From the NCBI GenBank assembly GCA_032622095.1, contig CP136066.1, forward strand, positions 103,005,319 to 103,069,318: a DNA stretch of 64,000 bases. Direction: 5' to 3'. A model generated the notes under the pieces. It was not told the DNA's origin and did no database searches. It was given only the letters and a program-made list of their open reading frames with translations. Source of the stretch: Siphonodentalium dalli. Lineage: Eukaryota; Mollusca; Scaphopoda; Gadilida; Siphonodentaliidae. Below, in pieces: positions 24,001 to 30,606 of this stretch. The position numbers and the translations under genes were made by a program. Position 1 is the stretch's first letter. Each line of letters begins with the position of its first letter.

Positions 24001-24256
24001 AGAAGAAGAAGAAGAAGAAGAAGAAGAAGACTTTATGATCAAAATCACTGAAAATTGAAATTAGTCTGGACAAATTTAATACTTTACTTGACTGTAAAAG
24101 TTTTAGAGACAAAACGAAATTGAAAATAACATTGATCGATGGCGTATCTAATCTCATACATTTCCTAAATATTCTCTATCACTTCAATAATTTCTAACAG
24201 AAGCGAAAAAATAAATAAATTTGTCAAAAAATCTACAAACGCTTGCTACCCACCAT
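3028..24256 (-). CDS. DNAL1: DNAL1-type axonemal dynein light chain 1 (LC1), eight exons, 3' part missing beyond the window
   Basis: The product is the leucine-rich-repeat light chain that, in known systems, binds the motor head of an outer-arm dynein heavy chain in motile cilia. Exons on the minus strand: 24256-24254, 22021-21980, 18698-18586, 16318-16263, 14359-14304, 11733-11644, 5054-5001 and 3064-3028. All introns are GT-AG and the phases agree. The 451 nt encode about 150 residues, co-linear with human LC1 (about 190 aa, recalled). Landmarks in order: [82 protein letters not shown]. The last ~39 codons, starting NPLEE-like, must lie left of base 1. The introns, 1.9 to 6.6 kb, are full of mobile elements. 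The identity is inferred from motif match, but the whole chain fits, so confidence is high. The ATG-only first exon is the weakest part. Confidence 0.9.
3221..3328. mobile_element. Half copy of palindromic CAGTAATGC MITE
   Basis: It starts TA|CAGTAATGCCCTAAATAATC and continues through the left arm to GGAAAGCTCTC, without the answering right arm. Full copies are at 5925, 6540, 11753 and 62370. Confidence 0.8.
3549..3681. repeat. Imperfect foldback of ~130 bp
   Basis: The left arm runs GAATATGTAGC...GCTTAAACTGT...GGGGGATTTGAGCATCTATTG. It is mirrored by AATAGATGCC...ATCCCCCC...ACAGTTTAAGC...GCTACATATT. The short loop contains GAGTCC. Confidence 0.7.
3790..4257. mobile_element. Non-autonomous element with CTAAGGCCAAA inverted ends
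   Basis: CTAAGGCCAAACAAAAA at the left and TTTTTATTTTGGCCTAG at the right are inverted. The CCTGTGTTTCTGGTG block just inside each end is inverted as well. The interior is AT-rich with a G-run at 4205 and no open frame. Confidence 0.65.
4347..4736. mobile_element. piggyBac-like MITE carrying two internal hairpins
   Basis: TTAA (4343-4346 and 4737-4740) flanks inverted ends CCCTTTACCCAACA and TGTTGGGTAAAGGG. TTAA duplication with CCC-starting ends is typical of piggyBac. Inside are two ~70-bp near-perfect palindromes, each with a CCAATGCATTCTCTTATATA arm and a GCGAGGCGACC centre, in opposite orientation. No transposase is present. Confidence 0.8.
5001..5054 (-). CDS. DNAL1: DNAL1 exon 7 (fourth [11 protein letters not shown])
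   Basis: The exon is 54 nt with acceptor TAATTATTCAG and donor GTAAGA. It reads [18 protein letters not shown], against ILYMSNNLVKDWAEFVKL in the human protein. It is phase 0 at both ends. The 6.6-kb intron before it is the longest in the gene. Confidence 0.92.
5204..5605. mobile_element. Foldback element with AATAGTGTGTCTGTCATTTG ends
   Basis: AATAGTGTGTCTGTCATTTG at 5204 is answered by CAAATGACAGACACACTATT ending at 5605. The subterminal motif GAGGTCCCCAGAGGGTGAAT appears inverted on both sides. Relatives are at 18470-18528 and 62658-62891. Confidence 0.8.
5925..6137. mobile_element. Full palindromic CAGTAATGC MITE (213 bp)
   Basis: Two ~105-bp arms are almost perfect inverted copies. The ends are CAGTAATGCTCTAATTAATC and its complement, with TA on both sides. 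TA target sites and a CAGT start suggest a Tc1/mariner/pogo-type source. No coding capacity. It lies in DNAL1 intron 6. Confidence 0.9.
6540..6813. mobile_element. CAGTAATGC MITE with internally triplicated segment
   Basis: It has the same ends as the copy at 5925. The centre carries a ~43-bp stretch (GGAAATATGGCTTGTTGCC to CTCTCAGGGACA) repeated about three times before the return arm. Confidence 0.88.
6969..7744. mobile_element. Large foldback element with ~230-bp arms
   Basis: ATATACATATCCGTTTCCCG at 6969 is answered by CGGGAAACGGATATGTATAT ending at 7744. Inversion continues through GATTATGAAGTCAGTAAC / GTTACTGACTTCATAATC and on to the GTGAACTGGTT block. The centre (about 7412-7497) holds a smaller pair, CTCTCACCTGC / GCAGGTGAGAG, with CTATTATTAGGC inside. 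The open frames here are mirror images without coding character. Confidence 0.85.
8147..8293. repeat. Long hairpin (foldback) of ~147 bp
   Basis: The arms GAATCTACAACTCG...CCAGTAAATTAGGTCTGGAC and the inverse flank a loop CTCGCCAAAGGCTCGG. The loop resembles that of the hairpin at 2870-2989. Confidence 0.85.
8294..9840. other. Intronic stretch without recognisable features
   Basis: This is AT-rich sequence within DNAL1 intron 6. No open frame of note, splice-bounded exon, RNA gene or clear repeat was seen. Confidence 0.5.
9841..10560. repeat. Degenerate ~120-bp tandem repeats rich in TCAAGGTCA, ending in (CA)n
   Basis: Units begin near TTTGACCTTGAATTGACC and contain TCAAGGTCAAGGTCA followed by GGCCGAAAGTA-like text. 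TCAAGGTCA appears near 9936, 10055, 10176, 10306 and 10412. The block opens with GGTGGACCCGACTTCGTCCG and ends with a (CA)n run at 10530-10546 and GATCTTCCAAAATATATA, as retroposon-like tails do. The element class is unknown. Confidence 0.75.
10570..11205. repeat. Four ~122-bp tandem units with CATA/CAGA tail
   Basis: The block ACCAAATTTCAAGTCGATAG recurs near 10612, 10734, 10856 and 10979. It starts with ACTAGCCGATGAGCCCGACG, a relative of the previous block's start, and ends in CATACATACAGACAGA repeats then CTTCAAAATATAT. The open frames on both strands are repeat-generated. Confidence 0.9.
11644..11733 (-). CDS. DNAL1: DNAL1 exon 6 (third LRR, ELWISYN)
   Basis: The exon is 90 nt, 30 codons, phase 0 at both ends. 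It reads [15 protein letters not shown] then [15 protein letters not shown]. The acceptor is TTTTTTTAACAG. The MITE at 11753-12029 ends only about 18 bp upstream of this acceptor in gene orientation, so the branch point is probably in or next to the MITE. Confidence 0.92.
11753..12029. mobile_element. CAGTAATGC MITE with a duplicated arm, next to the DNAL1 exon 6 acceptor
   Basis: TA flanks and palindromic arms match the 5925 copy. The right arm segment CCGAGAGCTTTCCGATGAAT occurs twice. In gene orientation its end lies about 18 bp upstream of the exon 6 AG. Confidence 0.9.
12650..12822. mobile_element. Truncated piggyBac-like double-hairpin MITE
   Basis: It carries AGGCTCCCTATGGGAGACTCG hairpin centres and TGCATTCTCTTATATATG arms. 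The right end is AATGAAAGAG then TTAA at 12823-12826. The left end is eroded. Confidence 0.7.
12834..13014. mobile_element. Short element with TACTCTCAGGTGCC inverted ends
   Basis: TACTCTCAGGTGCC at 12834 is inverted as GGCACCTGAGAGTA at 13001-13014. The interior has repeated AATAATAGTGATG. A half copy lies at 20040-20099 and a related pair sits in the centre of the 6969-7744 element. Confidence 0.75.
13340..13990. repeat. Diverged tandem repeats, ~165-178 bp units
   Basis: The phrase CCTGGTNTTNGAACTC...AAAGATCCATATACC...AATCGGTTGACA recurs near 13438, 13603 and 13780 with substantial divergence. No coding potential. Confidence 0.65.
14304..14359 (-). CDS. DNAL1: DNAL1 exon 5 (second leucine-rich repeat)
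   Basis: A TTTTTTTTCAG acceptor and a GTAAGT donor bound 56 nt. With the carried base it reads [19 protein letters not shown], the next LRR, and ends in phase 0. Confidence 0.92.
14560..14960. repeat. AT-rich minisatellite of TTAACAGAAATTAAATT type
   Basis: Loose repeats of TTCTCTTAACAGAAATTAAA and AGAAAAATTGAATTC fill the stretch in DNAL1 intron 4. The overlapping short open frames are compositional. Confidence 0.55.
15592..16007. repeat. Recent tandem duplication, two 208-bp copies
   Basis: TAGAAAGTCGCTGACTGGC starts both copies, at 15592 and 15801, with nearly identical text through CAAGTACACATGAACTTTCA. The handful of differences implies a recent duplication in DNAL1 intron 4. Confidence 0.93.
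16263..16318 (-). CDS. DNAL1: DNAL1 exon 4 (first leucine-rich repeat)
   Basis: The acceptor is TTCATTTTCAG and the donor GTGAGT. With the two bases from exon 3 it reads [19 protein letters not shown], an almost exact match to the first LRR of LC1. One base carries over to exon 5. Confidence 0.92.
16359..16550. repeat. Dispersed repeat, TACTAAATGGATTCTCCCAC family
   Basis: CTTTCTTTACTAAATGGATTC begins a block resembling 18042-18215, 21640-21790 and 60196-60310. Shared landmarks are a CAGTTA...AAAGTA block, a TCATNTGGAG-like block and GTTCAGAAAAT. Class unknown. Confidence 0.5.
16585..17044. mobile_element. TTAA-flanked element, AGGTACTCAATCCG ends
   Basis: TTAA at 16581-16584 and 17045-17048 flanks AGGTACTCAATCCG and the diverged inverse at the right, AATTAAGTATCT. 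The interior matches 21796-21957 and, in reverse, 30607-31074 (shared TGAGCTTTGATGGGTG). Non-coding. Confidence 0.7.
17787..17958. mobile_element. 5'-truncated CAGTAATGC MITE
   Basis: It begins inside the left arm at AACCACAGCAGAATTATGGG and ends normally at GGGCATTACTG with TA. Confidence 0.85.
18042..18215. repeat. Dispersed repeat, TACTAAATGGATTCTCCCAC family copy
   Basis: ATACTAAATGGGTTCTTCCAC...GAGGGAGTCCTATCTATTGG is close to the copy at 21640-21790. It is followed at 18470-18528 by a fragment of the AATAGTGTGTC foldback. Confidence 0.55.
18586..18698 (-). CDS. DNAL1: DNAL1 exon 3
   Basis: The acceptor is TTCTTTTGCAG and the donor CCA|GTAAGT. The exon is 113 nt, starts in phase 0 and leaves two bases. 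It encodes EEKSEGKK..., then the highly conserved [17 protein letters not shown]. The first half is diverged from vertebrate LC1 and the second half is nearly identical, as usual for this family. Confidence 0.92.
18873..19119 (-). CDS. Possible coding exon of unknown gene inside DNAL1 intron 2
   Basis: An ATG at 19119 opens 82 codons on the minus strand, beginning [19 protein letters not shown] and rich in Ser and Lys. It ends at a strong GTAAGT donor (18872-18867). The phase (one base over) would give a stop if spliced to DNAL1 exon 3, so it is not an in-frame DNAL1 exon. The family was not recognised. It could be the first exon of a nested element or gene, or a chance frame with a fortuitous donor. 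Confidence 0.3.
19745..20030 (+). pseudogene. Tx1/L1-like LINE endonuclease fragment
   Basis: In frame one reads [17 protein letters not shown], like the start of an apurinic-type endonuclease. After a frameshift comes [17 protein letters not shown], the conserved VYGPN block. It has stops and frameshifts and only the N-terminal half of the domain remains. It sits in DNAL1 intron 2, antisense to the gene. Confidence 0.65.
20040..20099. mobile_element. Half of the TACTCTCAGGTGCC element
   Basis: AATTTCAGCCTAAATCC...CTATTATTAGGCACCTGAGAGTA matches the right half of 12834-13014 in content and end. Confidence 0.6.
20305..20825. mobile_element. hAT-like non-autonomous element
   Basis: CAGGGCTCAAAATGT at the left and ACATTCAAGCCCTG at the right are inverted. 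A CAGGGCTC start is typical of hAT ends. Inside, TACCTGTCA and TGACAGGTA recur in both orientations. The 8-bp flanks (CCACCAAA, TCAATAAA) agree at only five positions, so the target duplication is degraded or the ends are slightly misplaced. Confidence 0.55.
21171..21637. mobile_element. Element with TATGTRACCCGCC ends carrying the same double hairpin
   Basis: Inverted ends of about 60 bp include ACCCGCCATATCAAATCC and CGGAAGTCGGGATTTTTT. They lead straight into the CCAATGCATTCTCTTATATA hairpins found in the TTAA element at 4347. The two internal palindromes are near perfect. The right one carries a 4-base insertion (TTAAGTATGCG). Confidence 0.8.
21640..21790. repeat. Dispersed repeat, TACTAAATGGATTCTCCCAC family copy
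   Basis: It directly abuts the previous element. ATACTAAATGGATTCGCC...ACAGAAGGAGTCCTAT parallels 18042-18215. Confidence 0.55.
21796..21957. mobile_element. Internally deleted TTAA element (AGGTACTCAA family)
   Basis: GTCCCCATATCATCAAGATA to ATTTCCCAAAAC matches 16608-16735. It ends CGGATTGAGTACCTTTA. It lies about 22 bp from the exon 2 donor of DNAL1 on the intron side. Confidence 0.65.
21980..22021 (-). CDS. DNAL1: DNAL1 exon 2 (14 codons, [14 protein letters not shown])
   Basis: The acceptor TTTTATTTTCTATTTTCAG precedes the exon and the donor GTAAGT follows. The 42-nt exon is phase 0 at both ends. It matches the N terminus of LC1, where the human protein reads [11 protein letters not shown]. 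The tryptophan is replaced by valine at the exon edge. Confidence 0.88.
22074..22915. repeat. Scattered palindromic GCTTAAGCGCAATTGC motifs
   Basis: GCTTAAGCGCAATCAATTGC and its inverse occur in two clusters, 22074-22125 and 22770-22915. Between them is ordinary AT-rich intron 1 sequence. Confidence 0.6.
22916..24253. other. Remainder of DNAL1 intron 1; (GAA)n run at 23997-24030
   Basis: This is AT-rich intron. Apart from 11 GAA triplets at 23997-24030, which create a spurious poly-arginine frame, no gene or repeat was recognised. Confidence 0.5.
24254..24256 (-). CDS. DNAL1: DNAL1 exon 1, coding part is only the start codon
   Basis: Exon 2 opens in phase 0 without a methionine, and the protein should begin M-A-(A)K-x-TTIKEAL. 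The minus strand has an ATG at 24256-24254 followed directly by a GTGGGT donor. It is preceded by a leader containing an X-box. This is the best-placed candidate; another ATG exon cannot be excluded. The 5' end of the leader is not defined. Confidence 0.5.
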
Positions 24257-24269
24257 CTTAGCTTCTTCT

Positions 24270-24283
24270 GTTGTTATGGAAAT
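24270..24283 (-). promoter_or_regulatory. RFX X-box candidate upstream of the DNAL1 start
   Basis: On the minus strand the site reads ATTTCCATAACAAC. It fits the ciliary-gene X-box consensus RTHNYYWTRRNRAC at every position. It ends 13 nt before the ATG at 24256. X-boxes are known to bind RFX factors that drive ciliary genes; the match and position are seen, binding is inferred. Confidence 0.5.
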
Positions 24284-24629
24284 GACCTCAACAAAGAGTA
24301 CCAAGACTCTAGTCGAGGCTATTTATAGTCTATGGAATGGCACATGATAATAGTTCGTGTTGATATAAAAGTTAAAATATAATTATCTATTATACAAACG
24401 TGAATTAAAAAGAAATTATTCACTTGAAGATGTAAATGAAATATATTATGTTATGGTTAAAATACATGTCTTGATACCCCTTAAAGTTAGTCTAGATTAC
24501 GGATAATAATATATCCGTCCAAACGGGCACCTGCTATCCGGTCTGGATCTGGATCTGGATAGTGATCCTCGCGGATGTGTAGAACGCCGGGAGAGAGAGA
24601 ATTATGTTCTTTGCGGGACTGTTGAGTTG

Positions 24630-27600
24630 TCCGCTGCTGTTCTATTCAGTATTAACACTGAGTCCACCTTTTTTGGTTTTATTATTTTAGCACTGAGTGT
24701 TTACAGCCGACACCTGCCCCTTAGCCATCTTGTGAAAGAGCTCCAGCCTCTGGTCTTTCCTTCTTTCTTCGAGTGGTCTTATCTCGAAGTCATTCATCAG
24801 TTTGGCCATGTCCTTCGATTGGTAATCGCCGGTCATGAACCGTACAGCTCTTCTCTGTGTTCGCTCCAGGGCGTCGATGTTCTGCTGCTGGTGAGGATCC
24901 CACACGACGGAGCCCTGCGTATTCTAACGACGATCTTACAAGTGTCTCATACGCTACGCATTTACTCTTGAATGGTGCCTTCCTAAGGTTTCTTCTGATG
25001 AATCCGAGCGTGCTGTTAGCCTTCTTCGTGATCTTATCTACACATGTATGTGTGGCGACCATTTCATATCGTTTGAGAGCGTGACTCCAAGATATGGTGA
25101 TTGAGTGACGCTTTGTAGGATCTGGTTTCTGAGCTGGTACATGTAGGTCAGTCGTGGTTTGATCGACATGATGTAACATTTGCTGGCATTGAATTTCATA
25201 CCCCAAGTTGTAGCCCAATCTTCTAACGTCATCAAGTCCTTCTGCAGGGCAATCTGGTCGTTGATGTTCCTAATCTTCCGGTACAAGAGGCAGTCATCTG
25301 CGAACAAGTGTACTTGTGAGGTAACTCTCTCTGGCAGGTCGTTGATGTGGCAAAGAAATAACAAGGGGCCGAGCATGTTCCCTTGTGGTACACCGGACTC
25401 CACAGGCACCGACGATGAGCATTCACCTTCAATCGTGACTTGCATGGTTCTCTTTGTTAGGAAGGTTTTCAGCCATGAATGTATTAATTTGGCCAGTGAT
25501 ACCGTAGCTTTCCAGTTTCGCCAGTAGCTTCCTATGTGGGACGGTATCAAACGCCTTGGAAAAGTCGAGGATGGCGACGTCCGTCTGTAATTTTTCGTCG
25601 AAGTTTTTGCATTAGGTCCTGGGCTGTCGTGAGAAGCTGAGTGACGCAGGAATGGCCTTTCCGGAATCCGTGGTTTAGGTGGGTTAAGATGTTTTGATCT
25701 TCCAGGTGTGTTAAGATGTGGCGGCAGATGATGTGTTCAAGGATCTTACAGCACACAGTGGTAAGTGACACTGGGCGGTAGTTCTCAGGTAGTTGTACGT
25801 CGCCTTTCTTGTACACGGGTGCCGCGTTCGCGTTTCTCCAGTCGTCCGGCAATTCGCCAGTTTCGATGGATTTCCGGAAGATATTCGTCAATGGTGGAGA
25901 TATGACGTGAGCCAGGGTTTTGAGGACGATGTTTGGGATTTGGTCCGGTCCAGGCGCCTTTGAAGGTTTTACGTCTTTCAGCAGCTTCGTAACACCTTCT
26001 TCGCTGATCTCTAGGTCGGCTATCACTTTTTTGGCGCTGGGTAATGGTGGAATTTTATCCCCTGTATCTCGGGTAAACACGGATTTAAACTGTTGGTTTA
26101 GGATCTCAGCTTTTTCTTTGCTGTCGTTTGTTAGAGATCCCTGTTTCTTCAGAGGGGCCACTCCTATATGTTCTCTCGCCTTTGGGACTTCATGTAGGTC
26201 CAGAACGGTTTGGTGTTGTTCTGCTTCACACCTTCGCTGATGACCTTGTTGATGTGGTTCCATTCTGCCTTTATCATTTCATTTCGGCAGTGCTTTTGGT
26301 ATTTTTTGTACGTGGACCATTTCTTCGAGTTTTTCGCCTTCCGGTGGAGCTTGTTCTTCTTCCTGAGCATTCTTGTCAACTTCTGATTTATCCAAGGTAG
26401 CTGGTCTTTTTTCTTGTTGGATCTGACCGGGACATGCTTGTTCACTGATGTTTTGATGCCTTCCTTTAGTGTTTCCCACATGATGTTAACTGGGCTGGTG
26501 TCCATGTCCTCAAGCTGTTTCCCCACATTGGTGATGTCATTCGCGATCGTATCCCACTTCGTGCACTTTTCGAAGTTGTAATTCTTCTTCGGTACTTGCC
26601 GTATGAAGAATGGTGTAGCCATACAGTCGGTCACTAGCATATCATGATCCGAGATTCCGGGTACGTTGCTGGTGGTTTTGACGAGAGCGGTGTTGTTCGT
26701 ACTAATCAGGTCAAGGACGCTGTTTTCTCTCGTTGGTTTCTCCTGTAGTTGAGCGAGACCGTTTTCTGTACACAGGTCAAGGAGGGCTTGTTGGACGAGT
26801 CGATCAGGTGCAGCAGGGTTTACCGTCAACGTCTCCCAGTTGATGTCCGGACAATTAAAGTCACCTCCGATGAAGATATCCTTGTGTTTTTTGTACAGCA
26901 GCTTATTTATTGAGGATTCTAGGTTCTTTATATACTCCATGTTCATGTGTGGCATGTAGAAAGCACAAACGAAGAGGTCTCGTCGGCGGGTCAGTTTGAT
27001 CTTAGTCCATTCTATCTCGCATGATGTAATCAGGTCGGGCTGTTCAACTGCTAGAATGCTTTCGTGGGTAGCTATGAATACGCCTCCTCCAAGGGTATCA
27101 CGGTCGTTTCTGTAAGCGTTGTAGCATGGTGGTAGGACCTCACTAGATTTTATGGCATTCTGAGATATTTGTTTTCCAGGTTGCTTTCCTCTAAGCCAGG
27201 ACTCTGATCCAATAATGATATCCGGTTTTAAGTAGTGGATCGATGCTGCGAGTTCGGCTTTGTTCTTTACCACACTTCTGCAATTCACACTCTGGATTCG
27301 AAGATTTTCTTTTGCAGGAACGTCAAATATTTCGTTCTCTTGATCTGCTATGCTCGACTTCGTACTTAGCGTGTGCTGGTGTTTCTTCCGGACGGGGATA
27401 TTGTCATTTATGGGACTGCTGACGTGCAGGGGTTCGAAGATGGATGTATCCGAGCTGCTCGAGATGGATGTCAGGCTTCTGTGTGAGTGAAGTGCTAGAT
27501 CTGATTCCAGTTCATAACTTCGGAAAGTAAAACTGTTGATGTTAGTGCTACCACACTTACAGCAGTACCATTCTGTGTTTGTCTTTTCAATCTGGTTCCA

Positions 27601-27777
27601 TTCACGTGTGCATACATTAAGGCAAGATCGATGGTGCCATATGTCACAATTTTCGCAAGCGACTCCCTGGTCCGTCCAGTTGACAGCATGTTGGCAGAGT
27701 CCACAGGGGTAGGTTTCACTAATATCGATTGCATTTTCAGGTGACTGTGCTTTGTTTTTAGTTTTATAACCTGGCAT
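24630..27777 (-). pseudogene. LINE ORF2: PHD finger, endonuclease, reverse transcriptase; broken by frameshifts
   Basis: ATG at 27777 begins MPGYKTKNK. A PHD-like finger follows (CGLCQHAV...CENCDIWHHRSC...YCCKCGS). The apurinic-type endonuclease then begins at IQSVNCRSVV and includes IIGSESWL and FIGGDFNCPDINW. The open frame runs to about 26164; the reverse transcriptase continues in other frames: SKAPGPDQIPN, YRPVSLTTV, SFADD-type motif LFADDCLLY near 25300, then YLGVTLS. C-terminal pieces lie at 25218-24790 and 24905-24687. At least four frameshifts and a deletion near the end make it inactive. Transcription would be in the same direction as DNAL1. Confidence 0.88.
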
Positions 27778-27856
27778 AGCGTGGAAATTTTGCCCACACA
27801 ATCACAGGGAACCAGTGGTACAGCGTGGAAATGCCCACACAGACCTCGGTTTTACA

Positions 27857-28640
27857 CTAATTCCAACAGTCAGCCACCACTCGGTCTCGTATCTTCCGTA
27901 GCCAGACTCTGCTTAACGTTTCATCTGGGTGTAAACCATCTTTGTAGAGGTCAAAGGCGTATTTCTTATCTGTCCGCGCTTTCATCGAGTAGCCACTCCT
28001 ATGTTTCGGGTTTAACGCAATGTCCACGTTGAACTTTAGGGACCTTGAGTTGATGGATTTATTCAGGATCTCGATTTCTCTATTCACTTCTTTGATGGTG
28101 TCGCATAGCTTATCGTCCTCTTCTTCCCGATGTGGTGGTTTACTAGGAGCAGGGTGTTTTCTCGGGTTGTTTCTGTGTCTACGTTGGTGTTTCTGGTAGA
28201 CAGATAGGTTGTAGCCAGAGATTGAGTAGGCTGGAATATCCAAAATTGTTATCTTGCAGTTCCGCCTCTTCTCCACTATATTAATTATGTCTCTGTATTT
28301 GTCAATGATGTTTCGCACCGTTGTTGTTGATCGGTATATCATGCCATGCTTATCAATGTTGGTGAGGTCGCATGTACCAACCCATGTGTATAGATGAACT
28401 GGACCATGTAATTTTCGAATCTTCCGGTCAATGTTGTTTTCCAGCCATGAGGTGTGCGCCACTTTGGTACCACCACTCGATGTTTGACTCTACGTTATCC
28501 TTTTTGTCTACAAGATCTTTTAAATATCTCGCTTTGCTGTCTCCGAGGACAACTGGGTGTAGGTTACTTGTACCTTGGGCTCTGGCCTTCTCTCTCGACA
28601 AGAACTTCTTTAATTTGGTTAATCACAAGACGACGTTTGG
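27857..28640 (-). pseudogene. LINE ORF1 with SGNH-hydrolase (esterase) domain, frameshifted
   Basis: Upstream frame: NLHPVVLGDSKARYLKDL, with the block-I GDS motif of SGNH hydrolases. A one-base shift near 28450 moves to the frame WLENNIDRKIR, and the domain ends with KDGLHPDETLSRVWLRKIRD, matching the DxxH catalytic block V. Between lie a basic linker and a short coiled stretch. Esterase-type ORF1 proteins are known from CR1/L2 LINEs; their role is thought to be RNA or membrane-related chaperoning. At least one more shift lies near the 5' end. Confidence 0.75.
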
Positions 28641-28739
28641 GGAGTGCCGGCTTAGATGATTAGTTACTCAGCCGAGATATAATTATCTTGATTGGATAAT
28701 GGCATATAATTATGTATAAACGTTGACAAAACAGATTTC

Positions 28740-30570
28740 ATGCATGTACCAAAGTTTGACACCTCATCACCAACTCAGATTCAAGTTAATTTGAACAATT
28801 GAGCTCTAAAACGAGTGAATAAGAAACAACTACTTGGTATAACCATCGATCAATCATTAAGCTTTGAAGATTATGTTAAAGAAGTAGTTGCTAAAGCTAA
28901 CAGTACTCTCAACTCTATAATCAGAATCGTCCTTCTGGAATATCTACTGAGAAATCAGTCAAACTCTATCAATCTGTGGTGCTCCCGCTAATGATCTCGA
29001 GCTATGGATACAATAAGTGACAATTTGGTGCGTGACCTGGAACAAGTACAAAGATCAGCTTTGCTTAAATCTACTGGTGCTCTCTCTTCTTCAAGCAGCT
29101 CTGCACTCGAAGTGGTTACCAGTACTGTTCCTTTGTGTTTGTATCTGAAAGACATCGATGTATCAGAGTTCGGACGTGTAATACGCAAAGGCGATGATGA
29201 TATATAACATTCTATGACAAATGCGCAATGAAGCAGTTATTTCTTACAACATGTACACTCGCTATCCAAAATTAGTTTGACCTCAAACTACCTGATTGGT
29301 GAACACTGAATATGTTGAACCGGAGCCACAGTACATTAGACTGTCAGGACTTCACTTCATGCATTATATATCAAGATCAGACTCTCCCTAATATTAACTT
29401 TCAAGCTACAATATTTTCCAACAATCTCCACGAGCACAGTAACACTGTATAATCCTTAAAGAATACTACAGAAAATGACATCGTTCTCTTTAATGGCGGA
29501 TATGTTATGCCGAATGGTAACAGTGAACATCGAACCCGCCACTGTGGCTTACTCAAAATGATTGTTCTGCGTGCCTAGTGTTATTAAAGAACCTGTTTCT
29601 ATTCAAGGAGACACCCTAATTAGGCTTGGTGCAGAAGCAGCAGAACTCCATGGTATAAAAATGGCGATTTCCTTCGCCAATGATGTGGGCCGCATAATCA
29701 TTGTTAGTAATTATAGGAGTGCACTAGACGCTATTCACAATTGTAACTACAGACTCGGTCAAATAGAATGCATTAGGGCATGCACACGTTTTGTAACAGA
29801 TATTGCGTCCGTTAAAACTCTCCGGTATATCTATCATGGATACATGGCCATTCTAACATAATAGACAATAGGTTAGCGGACAGAGCTGCAAAAGATGCAG
29901 CTATCTCAGTCGCAGTCAGAGAGCGCACCCAATGACTTAATTAATATAACTACTTTCTCTGAGTATAAAACTCTCATAAAAGAATCGGTAGACAGAAAAT
30001 GGCAGAAAATTTGCGACTCTTCTGATGTCGCTATTCACACACATGAACTTCATCCAACTGATAACAGAAAAAACATGGAAAATAAAATTCTCTAAAGGAC
30101 ACTGATATAAAAATAAATCGCCTAAAACTTGGACATTGCAAGCTTAATAATCACATGTATTAACTCAATTTAACTGGGCCTTGCTCAATCTCCTATGTGT
30201 GAATGTGGTCAATTGGACACTATTCATCATCTTTTCTATAACTGTGAGAAAAATTCAACGGATAGAAAGGACATGCATGATGAACTAGCTGTTAGATGTG
30301 CTAAGTTGTTATCAAAGATGAACTTACACTAAGGTACTTATATCTACCTTCATATATCCAACCTTCAATGTCGGTGGATGTTCGCACCAATTGAAGGTCA
30401 GAAGACAACTATTGAGAGGAACTCGAATACCATCAACAGTTTTTGTAAATCGACGGACTCCTGTAACTCCCTGTGGTGCCAACTCCGCCAATATTTCTTA
30501 TTCCGAAGAATCAGCTATATCGCGGGCCAGAGTACAACACAGCTCTGCTACTATTTAATGTCTTGTGAGG
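28740..30570 (+). pseudogene. RNase H-type LINE fragment (RT tail, RNase H, zinc knuckle)
   Basis: The RT C-terminal region reads LEQVQRSALLKSTGALSS then TVPLCLYLKD (29030-29160). After many stops, an RNase H domain follows: IIIVSNYRSALDAI near 29700 and HGHSNIIDNRLADRAAKDAA near 29840-29900, matching the GHxxxxGNExAD motif. CECGQLDTIHHLFYNC near 30200 is the C-terminal Cys/His knuckle. This layout fits I/Ingi/Nimb-like LINEs. It is heavily decayed and unrelated to the CR1-like copy beside it. Confidence 0.72.
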
Positions 30571-30606
30571 AGTAACCAATACTGGTGTTTGTACAATAGT
30601 TGTTAA

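Larger units (their letters stand above)
24535..28660 (-). mobile_element. CR1/L2-like LINE copy 1 (nearly complete, decayed)
   Basis: On the minus strand it runs ORF1 (about 28640-27857), an 80-bp spacer, ORF2 (27777 to about 24630), then a short 3' UTR ending in GGATCT-type hexamer repeats (24541-24556), as is usual for this clade. The second copy at 40822-43110 shares the same 3' end text (CTCCCGGCGTTCTACACATC). The 5' end is probably truncated near 28660. It lies about 280 bp upstream of the DNAL1 start, in the same orientation as that gene. Confidence 0.88.

Noticed and set aside
23818-24051. Frame with a poly-arginine tail
   Set aside because: It is caused by a (GAA)n run in the DNAL1 intron read in another frame.
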